64,000 nucleotides of DNA from Coniochaeta sp. PMI_546 (Eukaryota; Ascomycota; Sordariomycetes; Coniochaetales; Coniochaetaceae). The notes below the pieces were generated by a model. It worked only from the letters and a program-made list of their open reading frames with translations, was not told where the DNA came from and ran no database searches. Below are positions 10,401-19,360 of this stretch, piece by piece. A program made the position numbers and the translations under genes. The DNA lies in contig MU271143.1 of assembly GCA_021432605.1 (NCBI GenBank), forward strand, positions 1,497,277 through 1,561,276, read 5' to 3'. Each line of letters begins with the position of its first letter. Positions within the stretch are counted from its first letter, which is position 1.

Positions 10401-11273
10401 GCCGGGCCTCCGAGAGATAGCATGCCATTGCACAACCGGCAAGGATCTATAGGTGTTGATCATCAAAGTCCATCTATGTCGTCTACCCAACCAATAGGCA
10501 AGCCAATGCCGATAGGACGGCCTCCGAGCGTGGCTCCCGGTCAACGCCCGGCTGCCTCGCTGCCGAATGCTGGTTGGGGCGGCAACGTCATCGAGAGTCA
10601 GCATCTGGGAAGCAGCGCGCTGCTAGCGGACTCTGTGGAAGCCGCGGAGGAGATGCCCCCTTCAGCCCGTCGTAACACCTCTGTACATGTCCCCGGCATG
10701 CAATTTCCCAACATGTTCAACATGGACCCCATGTTCAATAATCCTTGGGGACCGCAACCGGTCGGACAGCAGGGGTTTTACGGTAGTCCGCCTCCCCCTG
10801 GTTTCGCAGGTCAACACCAGTCTGCCCCATGGGGTACACCCGGCCAAACGTCGTCAGCTTTCGGGTTACAGAACGGGCTGGCCCGACAGGGCCTGCCACG
10901 GTCAGTCACAATCAGGCAGCTACTCTGCCGAGCGTGTAAAGAGCTCGTGGAATCGCCAAACACGCCTTCCCAAGACCAGCTGGATAATGGCTATGTCTCC
11001 CTGAAAGCAGTCAAGAGCCGTGTGGACCAGCTTGAACCGACGACGGACAAGGAGCTGTTGGAGATCTGCGACACATTGGGCAACTCGGCCAACGGAGGCG
11101 GCAGCTTCGAAACGCGGACGGCGTCGAACCAGATCTTCGTCCGATGGATGCCGGAGCCGACGGGCGTGGATGGTCATCCACTGCAGCGGGCCATAGGTGC
11201 GCCCGGAGAGATTCGCAGTCCCGCCGTCGGGTCGCGCGTCCTTTCCTCTGGCAACGGGCTGGGAGGGAACTAG
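7470..11273 (+). CDS. NST1: stress response protein NST1
   Basis: Uninterrupted 1,267-aa frame. The N-terminus (YTNKDGSKFITVPK) and the overall layout match the filamentous-fungal NST1 family. In order: a disordered Ser/Pro/Gln region; a lysine cluster KKAKKNKKKK near 155; a His/Asp-rich run at about 171-195; a cysteine cluster CSCTVCGRKR at about 262-271; acidic tracts at about 340-372 and 476-502; a long Lys/Glu/Arg/Ala helix or coiled coil at about 552-740; a Pro/Gln/Met-rich region to about 1137; and a short folded C-terminal segment (LCRACKELV, about 1140-1237). In yeast, Nst1 is a negative regulator of salt tolerance that interacts with the splicing factor Msl1. Those functions are taken from yeast. 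The His run and the CxC-xxC cluster could bind metal, which is inference. Family members are of similar length (about 1,200 aa). Confidence 0.93.
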   Translation: MGNHRQQPPAGAAHPPPASPTAKATSKYTNKDGSKFITVPKANSSTTDSAQPSPSLDPPDSKTAAQSEQAGPGSPASVQPVNQKKQKRREKERAKALAKQGLNKPDPPSPTDSAAPSHDRRSLDVEHDFSEAEDEHDHHPPQENGTGTEEPTKSKKAKKNKKKKAAAASVDDTHSHNDYHDHHDHHDHMLHHERSHNHAPHPPPAHRGSGISKEKIWNTSSQEERQRIKDFWLGLGEDERKSLVKVEKDAVLKKMKEQQKHTCSCTVCGRKRTAIEEELEGLYDAYYEELEQYAHHPNQNGEGPPMMGSPKRFGNRVGSSRGPPSNYPHQPSHGRIVEHVSDDEDDEGEEYESEEEPDEDDGYDEDEPPEVNNRNDYASDFFAFGNSLTVQGRDSLPILPSFLQSYPANVHGSSSLGGILTVADDLLKNDGRKFIEMMEQLAERRMAREEDAKEAYSRNYGHTNGGGYGHSHLPPEEEEYEEDDEEFEEDDEEEYDSQEEEVPDLAKRNIVDESSTNIAHQQDAMTEEQRMEEGRRMFQIFAARMFEQRVLTAYREKVAKERQQKLIEELEVEERTKDQRKAKKAKEAQKRKDKAAKKKEALAEEKARKEAEKAAEEEARRAEEARKAEEQRQKAEEKRKKKEAQRKAEEEERLRKEAERQRQKEKQAEQERKAREAKEKEKKAKEEAARQKEKEAKERKELEMRERKEQQEREKKEREAKNQADREAKEKLAQAQQKALQNAPKQADPAVHKPNAALPTATPITLVKRPAQHTIPTAVPALPQQPATSTPAVASPQIAIATPAIPKAPLNMRNRQPSQQESTSGSSQAASQSESNLSQAPSPHPLTPSHTSPGPLGPASKMGAQHPSQGASPMNIPTKTTTAPHFGGFSSSPMMSFGQAPPGMHPIPPPGFGSPMHQNPAFAPNPFAPFGSPGMVGLPGGISRPIAGRPFAHPTPPPGFNNQALDSQFSGMGQGFQAGPPRDSMPLHNRQGSIGVDHQSPSMSSTQPIGKPMPIGRPPSVAPGQRPAASLPNAGWGGNVIESQHLGSSALLADSVEAAEEMPPSARRNTSVHVPGMQFPNMFNMDPMFNNPWGPQPVGQQGFYGSPPPPGFAGQHQSAPWGTPGQTSSAFGLQNGLARQGLPRSVTIRQLLCRACKELVESPNTPSQDQLDNGYVSLKAVKSRVDQLEPTTDKELLEICDTLGNSANGGGSFETRTASNQIFVRWMPEPTGVDGHPLQRAIGAPGEIRSPAVGSRVLSSGNGLGGN

Positions 11274-11848
11274 GAGGGCCGTCCTTCCGGCTCTGCTGGC
11301 AATGAACGGGGCCCACCCCCAAAACCTGAACCAGGCACGTTCGAGGACATCCTCGCCTTTCTTGACGAGTTCAGCAAGTAGCTTTGGCCCTGGCATGGGC
11401 TCTCGATCGGGGTTCATTCGAGTTGCGGCGCGGTGTTGGCATGGAATTGTACTGTAGCATTACTTGGAGCTGATCTGAACCAGCGACCGATCATCAATTA
11501 CATTGAACGAAGCGTCAAGCTGATATTCCACCTATATTCTAGTTGTGGTATATCTTGCTCTCATCCATGTGCACGTGAGAATGAAACAACAATGACGAGT
11601 GCAGCGTTTCGCTGACCGTAAGATTCCCCCATTTGGGCAAGCTTGCAATGCATGTGGTGCTGATAGATTAGAACCAAACATAACGTACAACCATTTCCTA
11701 TGGCTTCCGTCAACTCCTTGCACGCCGCCCCTGAAGTAAAAGCACATCCGAACGAGATTCCTCCACTCAAATCTAACGACAACCACCTCCTCATTACCAA
11801 CTTCTCCTTTCCCTCTCGCCCCGGATCATTAACCCCCAAAACACAAAA
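11274..11848. other. convergent 3' region between NST1 and a surface-protein gene
   Basis: Presumed 3' UTRs of the two converging genes. No supported gene or repeat. Confidence 0.5.
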
Positions 11849-12964
11849 TCACCTCATCCGGTGCTGGTCTCCAAACGGACCAGCATCCTGCCGCAACCCG
11901 CCAGCATGGCCTCCATACCCACCACCATAACCCATATCCTCATTCATCAGCGGCCTCCTGTCCTCGCCGGGGCTAGGATCCCTCACCTCCGCGACACTGA
12001 CACCCATCCTCGCCTTGGCGGAGAGCAGCTGGGCCTCCTTTGCAATGGCGGCGGCCTCGGCCCTCTTCTGCTGCCTCTTCTCGCGGCAGCAGAGGGTGGC
12101 GATCAGGGCCACGGCGGCGGTGACGGCGACGGCGAAGAAGATGGCGATGACGACGCCGGCGGCGTCGAAGTTGGTGTAGGCGTACATGCACGAGGGGTTG
12201 CCGTTGCCGTCGAGGTCGCAGATGAGGCCCTCGGCGCAGACGGAGGTGGGCACCGTGGTCGGGAAGCAGGACATGGCGTGGCCCGACCGCGAGCCCGTGG
12301 ACTGGATCGGGCACGAGGTCACGGGCACGAGGGAGGTGGTGAAGCACTGTAGGGGCCGGCCGGAGTGGGCTAGGCCGGCTGCGGCGGCGGTGGCGGTTGC
12401 GGTGGTTGGGGAGGAGGTGTCCTGGGTCGTTGCTGAAGTTGTCTCAGCTTCGGTGGAGGAGGTGGTGGCTTGCGTTGTTGTGGTGGCGGCTTGCTCGGTG
12501 GTTGCGGCTTTCTCAGTCGTGGGTGCGGGCTCGGTGGTTGCTGCGACGAGAGTAGTCTTTGGGCCGGCTTTGGCTGTGGTCGCTGGCTTGTTTGGGGCCG
12601 CGGTTTCGGTGTCGGAGGCCTTGGCGGCCTGGCGTTTGCGGAGGTCGGCACCTCGTTCTTTGGCGGGATCGCATTGTGACAGCGTCCAGAGGGTCTCGAC
12701 CCCAGCCTCGGCTTCGTTGCAGCCTGCGTTCACGTAGCAGGTTTCGACTTGCTTGACGAGCGCATCCCAGGCTGTGGGTTGCAAGTTGCCGAGGCAGTAG
12801 GCGATCGAGCCCTCGTCACCGCAGGCAGTCTGCTCGATGATATGGTGGTTGTCGCTGCGGAGGCATTGGAGCCGATATTCGAGCGTGCGCGCCGAGACAC
12901 CGGAGGTAAGGACGAGGAGGGCTATCAGTGAAGATGCCGGCGATGTGGTCAAAAGTGAGAACAT
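11849..12964 (-). CDS. type I membrane protein with Cys-rich ectodomain and Ser/Thr stalk
   Basis: The frame is open 53 codons upstream, but Met54 of that longer frame starts a clear signal peptide (MFSLLTTSPASSLIALLVL...SARA-like end), so I place the start at 12964, giving 371 aa. A six-cysteine region follows (about 30-105), then a Thr/Ala/Ser-rich stalk (about 120-205) suited to O-mannosylation. A second Cys-containing region (about 205-262) precedes one membrane helix (AGVVIAIFFAVAVTAAVALIA, about 268-291, then two Cys). The cytoplasmic tail is basic, then Gly/Tyr-rich with DRRPLMNEDMGYGGG. The architecture resembles fungal cell-surface sensors of the Wsc/Mid2 type, but I do not recognise a WSC or CFEM domain. 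A wall-sensing role is therefore only a possibility. The gene converges on NST1. Confidence 0.75.
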   Translation of the reverse strand: MFSLLTTSPASSLIALLVLTSGVSARTLEYRLQCLRSDNHHIIEQTACGDEGSIAYCLGNLQPTAWDALVKQVETCYVNAGCNEAEAGVETLWTLSQCDPAKERGADLRKRQAAKASDTETAAPNKPATTAKAGPKTTLVAATTEPAPTTEKAATTEQAATTTTQATTSSTEAETTSATTQDTSSPTTATATAAAAGLAHSGRPLQCFTTSLVPVTSCPIQSTGSRSGHAMSCFPTTVPTSVCAEGLICDLDGNGNPSCMYAYTNFDAAGVVIAIFFAVAVTAAVALIATLCCREKRQQKRAEAAAIAKEAQLLSAKARMGVSVAEVRDPSPGEDRRPLMNEDMGYGGGYGGHAGGLRQDAGPFGDQHRMR

Positions 12965-14279
12965 CTTGCCTGTGATAGAACGTCTGGCTGTGATTTCTTC
13001 AAGGGGGCACCCCTCCAACACCAGATCGGCGCCGCTCGATCTGCGGAGTATGATAGATAGGGGTCCAGCAAGGGAGTGAAGAGGAGAAGTGGCCTGGTTC
13101 TTGGCGTCCGACCAAGCGAACACCTAAGCTAAAAAGCTTGTTTCGATTAAGGAAAGATTACTGACGAAGCGTAAAAAAAGAAGGGCCAGGAGAAGACGAA
13201 GACGGAAATCGAAGAGTGGCATAAGAAGAAAGATTGAAATGGCATCCAGGGCTGTCTCTCATGTTTCAGGGATCCCCGTCCCGCCGGCTGCACAGACATC
13301 AATCTAGACTAAGTCTAATGCCTACCACAGTAAGGGGGGCGGAGGGCAGGAGAGACATGCGCGCTCTGGCGCGCCTTTAGGCCAATCTCGGTAAGTGCGA
13401 ATTTTCAGCCTCTCGTGGCCGTTCAGAGGTAAAAGCTGAGGCACAGCATCCACTGGCTGACTGGCTAGCACTTGCTAGATGCTGTCGTTGGGGGTCCAGA
13501 CCTGCAAGGGGAGCAGACAGCAGGTCGTCAAAGCCTCCACCGAAATGAAGCTGTGCAGGAAGCTGCAATCCAGCAGCGAATAGAAGTACAGCTTCCAAAG
13601 AGAATGTGATCCTTTAGCGGCATTTGCTTCGGCGCTGAAGGTGACTTGTCCTTCCCTCAAGCGATCTCAATCTGGAGACGCCGTCTGACCGGCTGAATGC
13701 AGACTTGTGAAGATGATAGACCGTTTTTGCTTTGTAGCACCAGATGACGGAGACGAGATTCGAGATGGCCAAGACAGATTCTGGATTCTTTTAAAAATAC
13801 TTTACTGTGTGGTAAAGACGTGGAAGATGAACAATCTAGAGCTGGTCAAGTAACTGGAGCACACCTATGGTGGGGATATGCATCTTAGCACAGTGACCCC
13901 TCTCTAAGATACCTAGGTGTAGAGGTTGCCGTAGCCGAGTAACTGTCTAGTCATGGAATCATCTGATTATCACGGAATTATTCATTTTCTGGTCTTGATC
14001 GACTTTTACTTCGTAAATGTGTGCCACAGAGCTCGTGGTGGAGAGCCCGGGATTATTCATTGTGTCAACAGTAGCGTGCATGTACTGCTTAGACCCTACC
14101 TTACCTCTAGACCTAACTCTGACAAAAAGTGAAAGAGCCCGCTTAGCTGCATAATATGACGGCCTTTGACCCTCTTCTGATTGAAAACAACTTCGACAGC
14201 AAGAAACAAGACATAAGAATTTCAACATCATCACTGACCTGACAAACCAGACTCTGAATTACCATTGTCTTCACCAGCC
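12965..14279. other. intergenic region upstream of the surface-protein gene
   Basis: No gene recognised. A G-run at 13333-13338 contains AGGGG, the core of the yeast stress response element; with one visible copy this is weak. The remainder holds only short, motif-free frames. Confidence 0.4.
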
Positions 14280-15041
14280 TTATTTCTTTCTGGCGCCGAT
14301 CAACAGGAACATAGGCCTGATGATCTCAGTTTCCCACCCCGGATGAGCCTCCAAGTCTTCAGCAGTCGGATACCACTCATCAAAGTTCGACAGCTCGAAC
14401 CCATTTTGAAGCAGCAGATTGATATATGCCGTCATGGTCCGATGCTGCTTCTCAACACCGTCAACAAACCAGGGTCTATGTCTCAGACCCTGCTTCTGAT
14501 AATCTTCCAGCTTCCAGTATTTGCGGCCCGTTTCCGGATCAACCTTCAGCGCCGGCGCGGGCGGAGCCGTGAAGATGGGATGCTCGACGTTGAACACCAG
14601 CTTCCCCCCCGGTTTTAGCACTCTGTGGATCAGCTGTAACAGCCGCGGCAGGTTCTCCAGGTAGTGAAACGCGAGCGAGCTGAAGACGAGGTCGTAACTT
14701 TCCGTGGCCGACTCTGGCAACTCGAGCGAGTCTAGGTCGGCGCGAGTGTAGGTTATACCGGCATACGTGCTCCCGCTTCCCTCTGTCATGACGCGAGCTC
14801 TCTCGAGCATATTATTCGAGATGTCAATCCCGTGCACCGTCGCAGCGCCGTGGTCCACTGCCCAGCGGCAGAACCAGCCGAAGCCGCAACCGAGATCGAG
14901 CACTTTTAGGTCTTTGAGGTCCGGCAGGAAGCTCTGCAGACGCGGCCATTCCGGTGCGCCGTCTAGGCCGTGGACTGAGCGGGGAAGAGTCGAGTAGTTC
15001 TCGAAGAATGTCGCGTTGTCGTATACGTTTTGCGGCGCCAT
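14280..15041 (-). CDS. class I SAM-dependent methyltransferase
   Basis: Single-exon 253-aa protein. Motif I is VLDLGCGFG (about 48-56), binding S-adenosylmethionine. Next come HGIDISNNMLERA (motif II), the ADLDSLELP region, FSSLAFHYLENL (motif IV-like) and RVLKPGGKLVFNVEHP (motif post-I/VI). This is the Methyltransf_11/25 pattern of small-molecule methyltransferases. The substrate cannot be read from sequence. The acceptor could be a small metabolite, as bacterial homologues with the same N-terminal FENYSTLPRSVHGLDGAPEWP-type region are uncharacterised. The dioxygenase gene follows it on the same strand across a 450-bp gap. A shared pathway is possible but not shown. Confidence 0.88.
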   Translation of the reverse strand: MAPQNVYDNATFFENYSTLPRSVHGLDGAPEWPRLQSFLPDLKDLKVLDLGCGFGWFCRWAVDHGAATVHGIDISNNMLERARVMTEGSGSTYAGITYTRADLDSLELPESATESYDLVFSSLAFHYLENLPRLLQLIHRVLKPGGKLVFNVEHPIFTAPPAPALKVDPETGRKYWKLEDYQKQGLRHRPWFVDGVEKQHRTMTAYINLLLQNGFELSNFDEWYPTAEDLEAHPGWETEIIRPMFLLIGARKK

Positions 15042-15493
15042 GCTTGGTTTCTCTACTGAACTTTGACACCAACTTTGACACTTGTTATGTGAAATGAAGA
15101 GAGTGGGTGATATTGCGACAGAGGGTCATCGGTCCTCTCCGCTTCCTTTAACGATTCCGCGCCGGAGCTGTAAATACTTCGGCGTGACTCAACCCGGTCT
15201 GCATGTCGCAATTCTGCGCCCAGCCTCGCCAATGGGCGGGCAGGAGCGTTGCACGGAGAACAAAGTATGATGCTGCGTCTTGTATCTCGCATTTTCTGGC
15301 ATGATACTTTGCTCTAAAGAGGTTTGCTCTGGTTTCTCGCTTCTTCCGTTTGAAAAAAGCTATCGCTCTGTAACTGGTTTATAGATACCGCTCGGAACAG
15401 ACCTGAACCACCAAGTCATGGAGCCATGCAGCGCCAACAGATGATTTGTCTCAATTCTGTTCTTACAGTACCGGCATCGAGTAGATAAAACGC
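15042..15493. other. promoter region of the methyltransferase
   Basis: 452 bp between two minus-strand genes. No recognisable element. Confidence 0.4.
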
Positions 15494-16517
15494 TCATAAC
15501 TTGACTTTGGACACGTCGATATACTTGCTCAGTTCCCGTGTCTCCTTTTCGCCCTCCTCGGAGGCAAAGCCTGGCGGGAAGTAATCGATAGGCTCCTGCA
15601 ACCGCCTCAACATCCTCTTCACAGCCTTCCTCGGGTTGATGCCATCAGCTATCAAACCGTTAGTCTCCAAGATCACTCTTAACACCTGCTATCAGCTAAG
15701 GGGCGAACTTACAATACCCAATAAATGGAAACGCGCTCCGATACCCCATCATGTCCGCAATCTCTCTTGGGATTTCACCGTTCAACACTCTCCGTGGGTC
15801 AACCGATAGCATCAGATTATCCAGAGGCCGAATATACGGCTGGCAGAACTGCACTGTCAGCGCATACCGCGGCTTGTCGCTCCTGTTCTGCCCGCCGGAA
15901 TGCCACGTCGTGCCCAAGAAGTAGATGACGCTGCCCCGCGGACAGACCGCCGTCTTGGCCTCCTCGTCCTCTCCGATCCTGTCGGAGCCCCACAGGTGGC
16001 TGCCGGGTATCAGCCTCGTCGCGCCGTTGGTCTTGGTGTAGTCGTCCAGGCAGATCATGGTCGCGGCCGTCACCGCCGGCCGGGGCCGGGGCAGGCGCGT
16101 GGGCGCGTCGTCGTGGTGGAGCACCTGCGCCTTCTCGCCCGGCTGGATGACGATGGACTCCATGATGTACAGGAGGCATTCCTCGTCTAGGAAGAAGTCG
16201 TTCAGGGCCCGCACGGTCGGTATCAGGCAGAACTTGTCGAAGACGCGGGACTTGGCGATGAGGGAGAAGACTCTGTTTGTCTTGTGTCCGTCGAAGGTGT
16301 CGCGTCCTGTTTTGGGGGCGGGACCGTGCAGCCGGTCGATTTCGGATTTGGCCTCTAGGGCGTCCGCCTCGGAGAAGGCGTTTGGAATGATTGCGAAGCC
16401 ATCACGGAGGATGTTTTCGACATGGCGGCGGAGGGCTGGGTCGGTTGGGAGCGGCTTGTGCTTGCGTTTGTAGAAGGAGTGAATGGACTCATTCGTGTAT
16501 TCTGGAGTATTTGCCAT
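15494..16517 (-). CDS. phytanoyl-CoA dioxygenase (PhyH) family protein
   Basis: Two exons, 16517-15713 and 15648-15494, with a GTAAGT donor and a branch site (ACTAAC) just before the GATAG acceptor; 319 aa. The Fe(II)/2-oxoglutarate fold is evident. HHDD (134-137) supplies the HxD pair, TTWHSGGQ (His206) the distal histidine, and Arg217 in KPRYALTVQF the likely 2-oxoglutarate-binding arginine. RLIPGSHLWG and AVCPRGSVIYFLG are typical of the PhyH core. In fungi this family hydroxylates varied metabolites; the substrate is unknown here. The C-terminus DVSKVKL is not a canonical peroxisomal SKL/AKL signal, although it ends in VKL. The intron falls at residue 269, inside the last beta region. Confidence 0.9.
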
Positions 16518-18149
16518 GGCTGCTCGTGTTGATGGTTCAATGAATTCAATGACAGCTGGTTCTTCCGTGCCTTCTACTGAGAGCGTACTCGAAGTGGTTC
16601 ATGGGCTTCACCTTATATGTGCTCCAAGAAAAAGGTCGAGCCGAGGTTCGCAAGCTGACTGTCAGATATGGGCCGTAACGCTGTGCTGACATGCTGACGC
16701 CAGGGGCTCAAAAGGGCGCCGCTGACCTTTGGAGTAATAACAGAAAATCGGTCAAATCATAGAAGACTACTTTGAAGGGGTAGCATTCTGCAATACGAGA
16801 GGTTGTTGGTTTAGCTTGAGGACAGTCGAAATGCCTCTCGGAGCACGTCTACTGTGGTACAACAACAGACGGGAATATCGATTGCAGATCGTCTAACGGC
16901 CTCTGCGGTAAACCCAAGAAGCGGGGAACCTATCTTCATTAGCTTATGCCCCAGGTTGTGACCATCAAGGCCCAATCGAGGTATGATCCTCGAGTTCCGT
17001 AGAACGTCGAATAATTTCTAGCAATTCGTTACGAGAGTATGTTGGGCTGATGTCAGATTTCGGGAAGGGTTCGGCATTGGTAAAAACACATGGCGAGCGC
17101 CCTCAAGTCCGGGCGGATTATGCAGTAGGAGGTGTATATATACGTGTGTACCAGGTCGGCCCAGCTTCCTTCGATGTTATCTTGTCAGCTAGCCTTGGCA
17201 TAGCAAACAACTCGCGGCTTGTTACTGCGTTACATGGGGAAGGATCAAGCATACGAAAGTATGTCTGGAAATCCAGGGTCAAGACACATCAATGCTGAGC
17301 TCGTAAACATCCTCCAGGGTGAGGTATCGAGGATACCAAGTACACTATGACGTTGTTGAATGTCCGGTTCAGCTTTGTGGTTTCCATCCGTTTATGTGCC
17401 AACTAGCTCTTTCACAACGAGTCGTGTTTCGTGAACAATGGCCGTGCCTGGCGGAACGTGGAGGAGCAGAGGTATTGAAATATCGTTCAGTTCGGGACAT
17501 ATCCAGCATTCGTGTGTTACTGTCTTGACCTGTTGCCGATGCGATTCCCTTGGCTCGCCTTCTAAACCTATCCAGAGACTCTAGTGAGTATGTTGAGATC
17601 TACAGTCTCCATTATTGTCTTCTGGCTGTTCAAGCGTGTACCAATTTCGTGACCGCATTTAGGACGGCTTGATTCGAGGGCTAATGTTCCTCAGATTTAT
17701 CAAGTCCACATCCTGGAGTCCCGAAGCCTCACCGGCAAAACCAGCGATAGCTCCTTCCATACCCATCTCAACGGGTGCTCTGGCGGAGATGTGAGACGCT
17801 GACGACAACGAACGTCCATATGGCTTATCGATCGAGGTCGAGCAAATTCAGCATACTCGTGACACGATCCAGTGGCCAAGCTCTTTTGTAAATGAAGAGA
17901 GAAGGTGAACAAAATAACACTAGACTCTGGCGGAACAAGGAGTGCCAAGGCATGTTTAAATCCTCAACATCATCCAGCACTCCTCAGCTTTCCTTTCATT
18001 TCAATCGCCTGAGATGCTACAAAGTTGATCGTGACAAAGATAAAGATCGCAACCTTTTGAGGAAACTCGTCGAGTGCACTGCTTTCCGTTGGGGCCTGGT
18101 TTGATCGCCCTCAGAGGAGAGGCGCATACATCTGGATTGGAGGCACCAG
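16518..18149. other. intergenic region upstream of the PhyH gene
   Basis: 1.6 kb without a supported gene. I looked on both strands for spliceable coding-like segments and tRNA-type boxes and found none. The sequence has mixed codon-like composition but frequent stops in all frames. Confidence 0.4.
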
Positions 18150-18639
18150 TTACAGCTCTAGGGTGGCAGAATCATCATCCGGACTCAGAATGTTGCAGTC
18201 CTTGTCACAAGATATCTGTCTTGGAACCCACTAACACTGTGGTCAGTCTAGTAAAGGATGTCGTGCTCCCAAACTGTTTGGTACCTCTGGTATGCCGGGT
18301 ATCGTCTCTGGCTCAATAGCACAGCAACACATTGGCCGTGGATCATATTCGAGGCATTGCTCGAAGTAATCAACCAGGCCGGGCCCTAGACAGTGCAAGA
18401 GTTGCTTCAGTCTTGCCGCCTGTCCAAAACGATACAGACAACTTACCAACACACTCGACTTGTAACCCGGAATAGTCCAGAGAGTCGCAGCAATAGGCCC
18501 TTAACCTCGCCTGGGGACACCTGGTCTTGCCTGGTTCTGTATAAGACAAGCTTATCTTTTGGTCCTCGGCAGGCACGAAGAGGGTGTCAATGCCGGGACT
18601 CAGATAGATGGAGGCGATGAGAATAGAGATACCCTGCAT
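18150..18639 (-). CDS. candidate small cysteine-rich secreted protein, hydrophobin-like
   Basis: A three-exon model: 18639-18447, 18385-18285 and 18215-18150, 119 aa, with introns of 61 and 69 nt (GTAAGT...TAG and GTACCA...CAG) and consistent phases. The spliced protein starts with a hydrophobic segment (ISILIASIYL) that could be a weak signal peptide. It then shows the cysteine order C-x8-CC-x11-C-x11-C-x8-CC. Class II hydrophobins follow C-CC-C-C-CC-C with similar gaps, and the segment VDYFEQCLEYDPRPMCC resembles their DFxxxC-x8-CC part. Two introns are also usual for that family. Deviations are a short third loop, a third cysteine directly after the last pair, and an atypical tail. It could instead be another small secreted protein or a chance model. 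RNA evidence would decide. Confidence 0.4.
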
Positions 18640-19360
18640 CGTGTATTTTCTGTACCAGCCTGTAGTGTCAAGTGTAAATCTAAGATGAAATGGATATGTA
18701 GAGAGTCGGATATAGGTAGATATGTATTGGGAGACCAGATATGGGAAGCAACGCAGTCGAGCTACGATGCATCAGAGGTGAGGTCCAAGAGCTGCCTAGA
18801 CCAGTAAGTTTAAGTCCGACCGACCTTGCGCAGAATCAGTGAACTCCGACGGTGTCTATTTCGTGTACTTCGATATCTCACGGTAACAAGGTGTCATTCT
18901 CACAGTGATCTATCACAGTATTACACAAGGAGACGAACGCATAATGCTCTTATGCCTGATCCACACAACAATACACAACGGAACAACGTCGATGTTAAAT
19001 TAGCAGGCACATCGTGAACATGGTTAGGTAAGCCTAATGGTCATACACACAGACCACAGCAGCCCCACCAACGATCCAAGGGAGCTTGGGCCACCGTGGG
19101 GCCGATGGAACATCAAGTGGTTCTCGGCATGGTGACGTCGATCCATCTGATCTGGAACCACGACTTACCCTTGGCACGCTTTGAGAGCTTCCTTGGATCG
19201 TGGACCCCAAGGCGTCATTGTGGCTGCTAGCTGCAGACCAACTACATATTCTTAATCCTTGCTGAATCCTGTAACTTTCTGAACGATTCTCTACGTTAGC
19301 ATTCTTATCTTCTTTCTGTTTGCCAGGACAGCATCGCTGCCGTTTAGCAAGACCAACAAC
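18640..19360. other. divergent region with an imperfect inverted repeat
   Basis: Promoter space between the hydrophobin-like candidate and the anoctamin gene. A 16-bp inverted repeat (14 matches) pairs 19072-19087 with 19185-19200, spacing 97 bp. No flanking direct repeat is visible. Confidence 0.5.

Noticed and set aside
11861-12737. Plus-strand frames of 163 and 183 codons opposite the surface-protein gene
   Set aside because: Gly/Val-rich mirror of the GC-rich coding strand; the minus-strand product has signal peptide, stalk and membrane helix.
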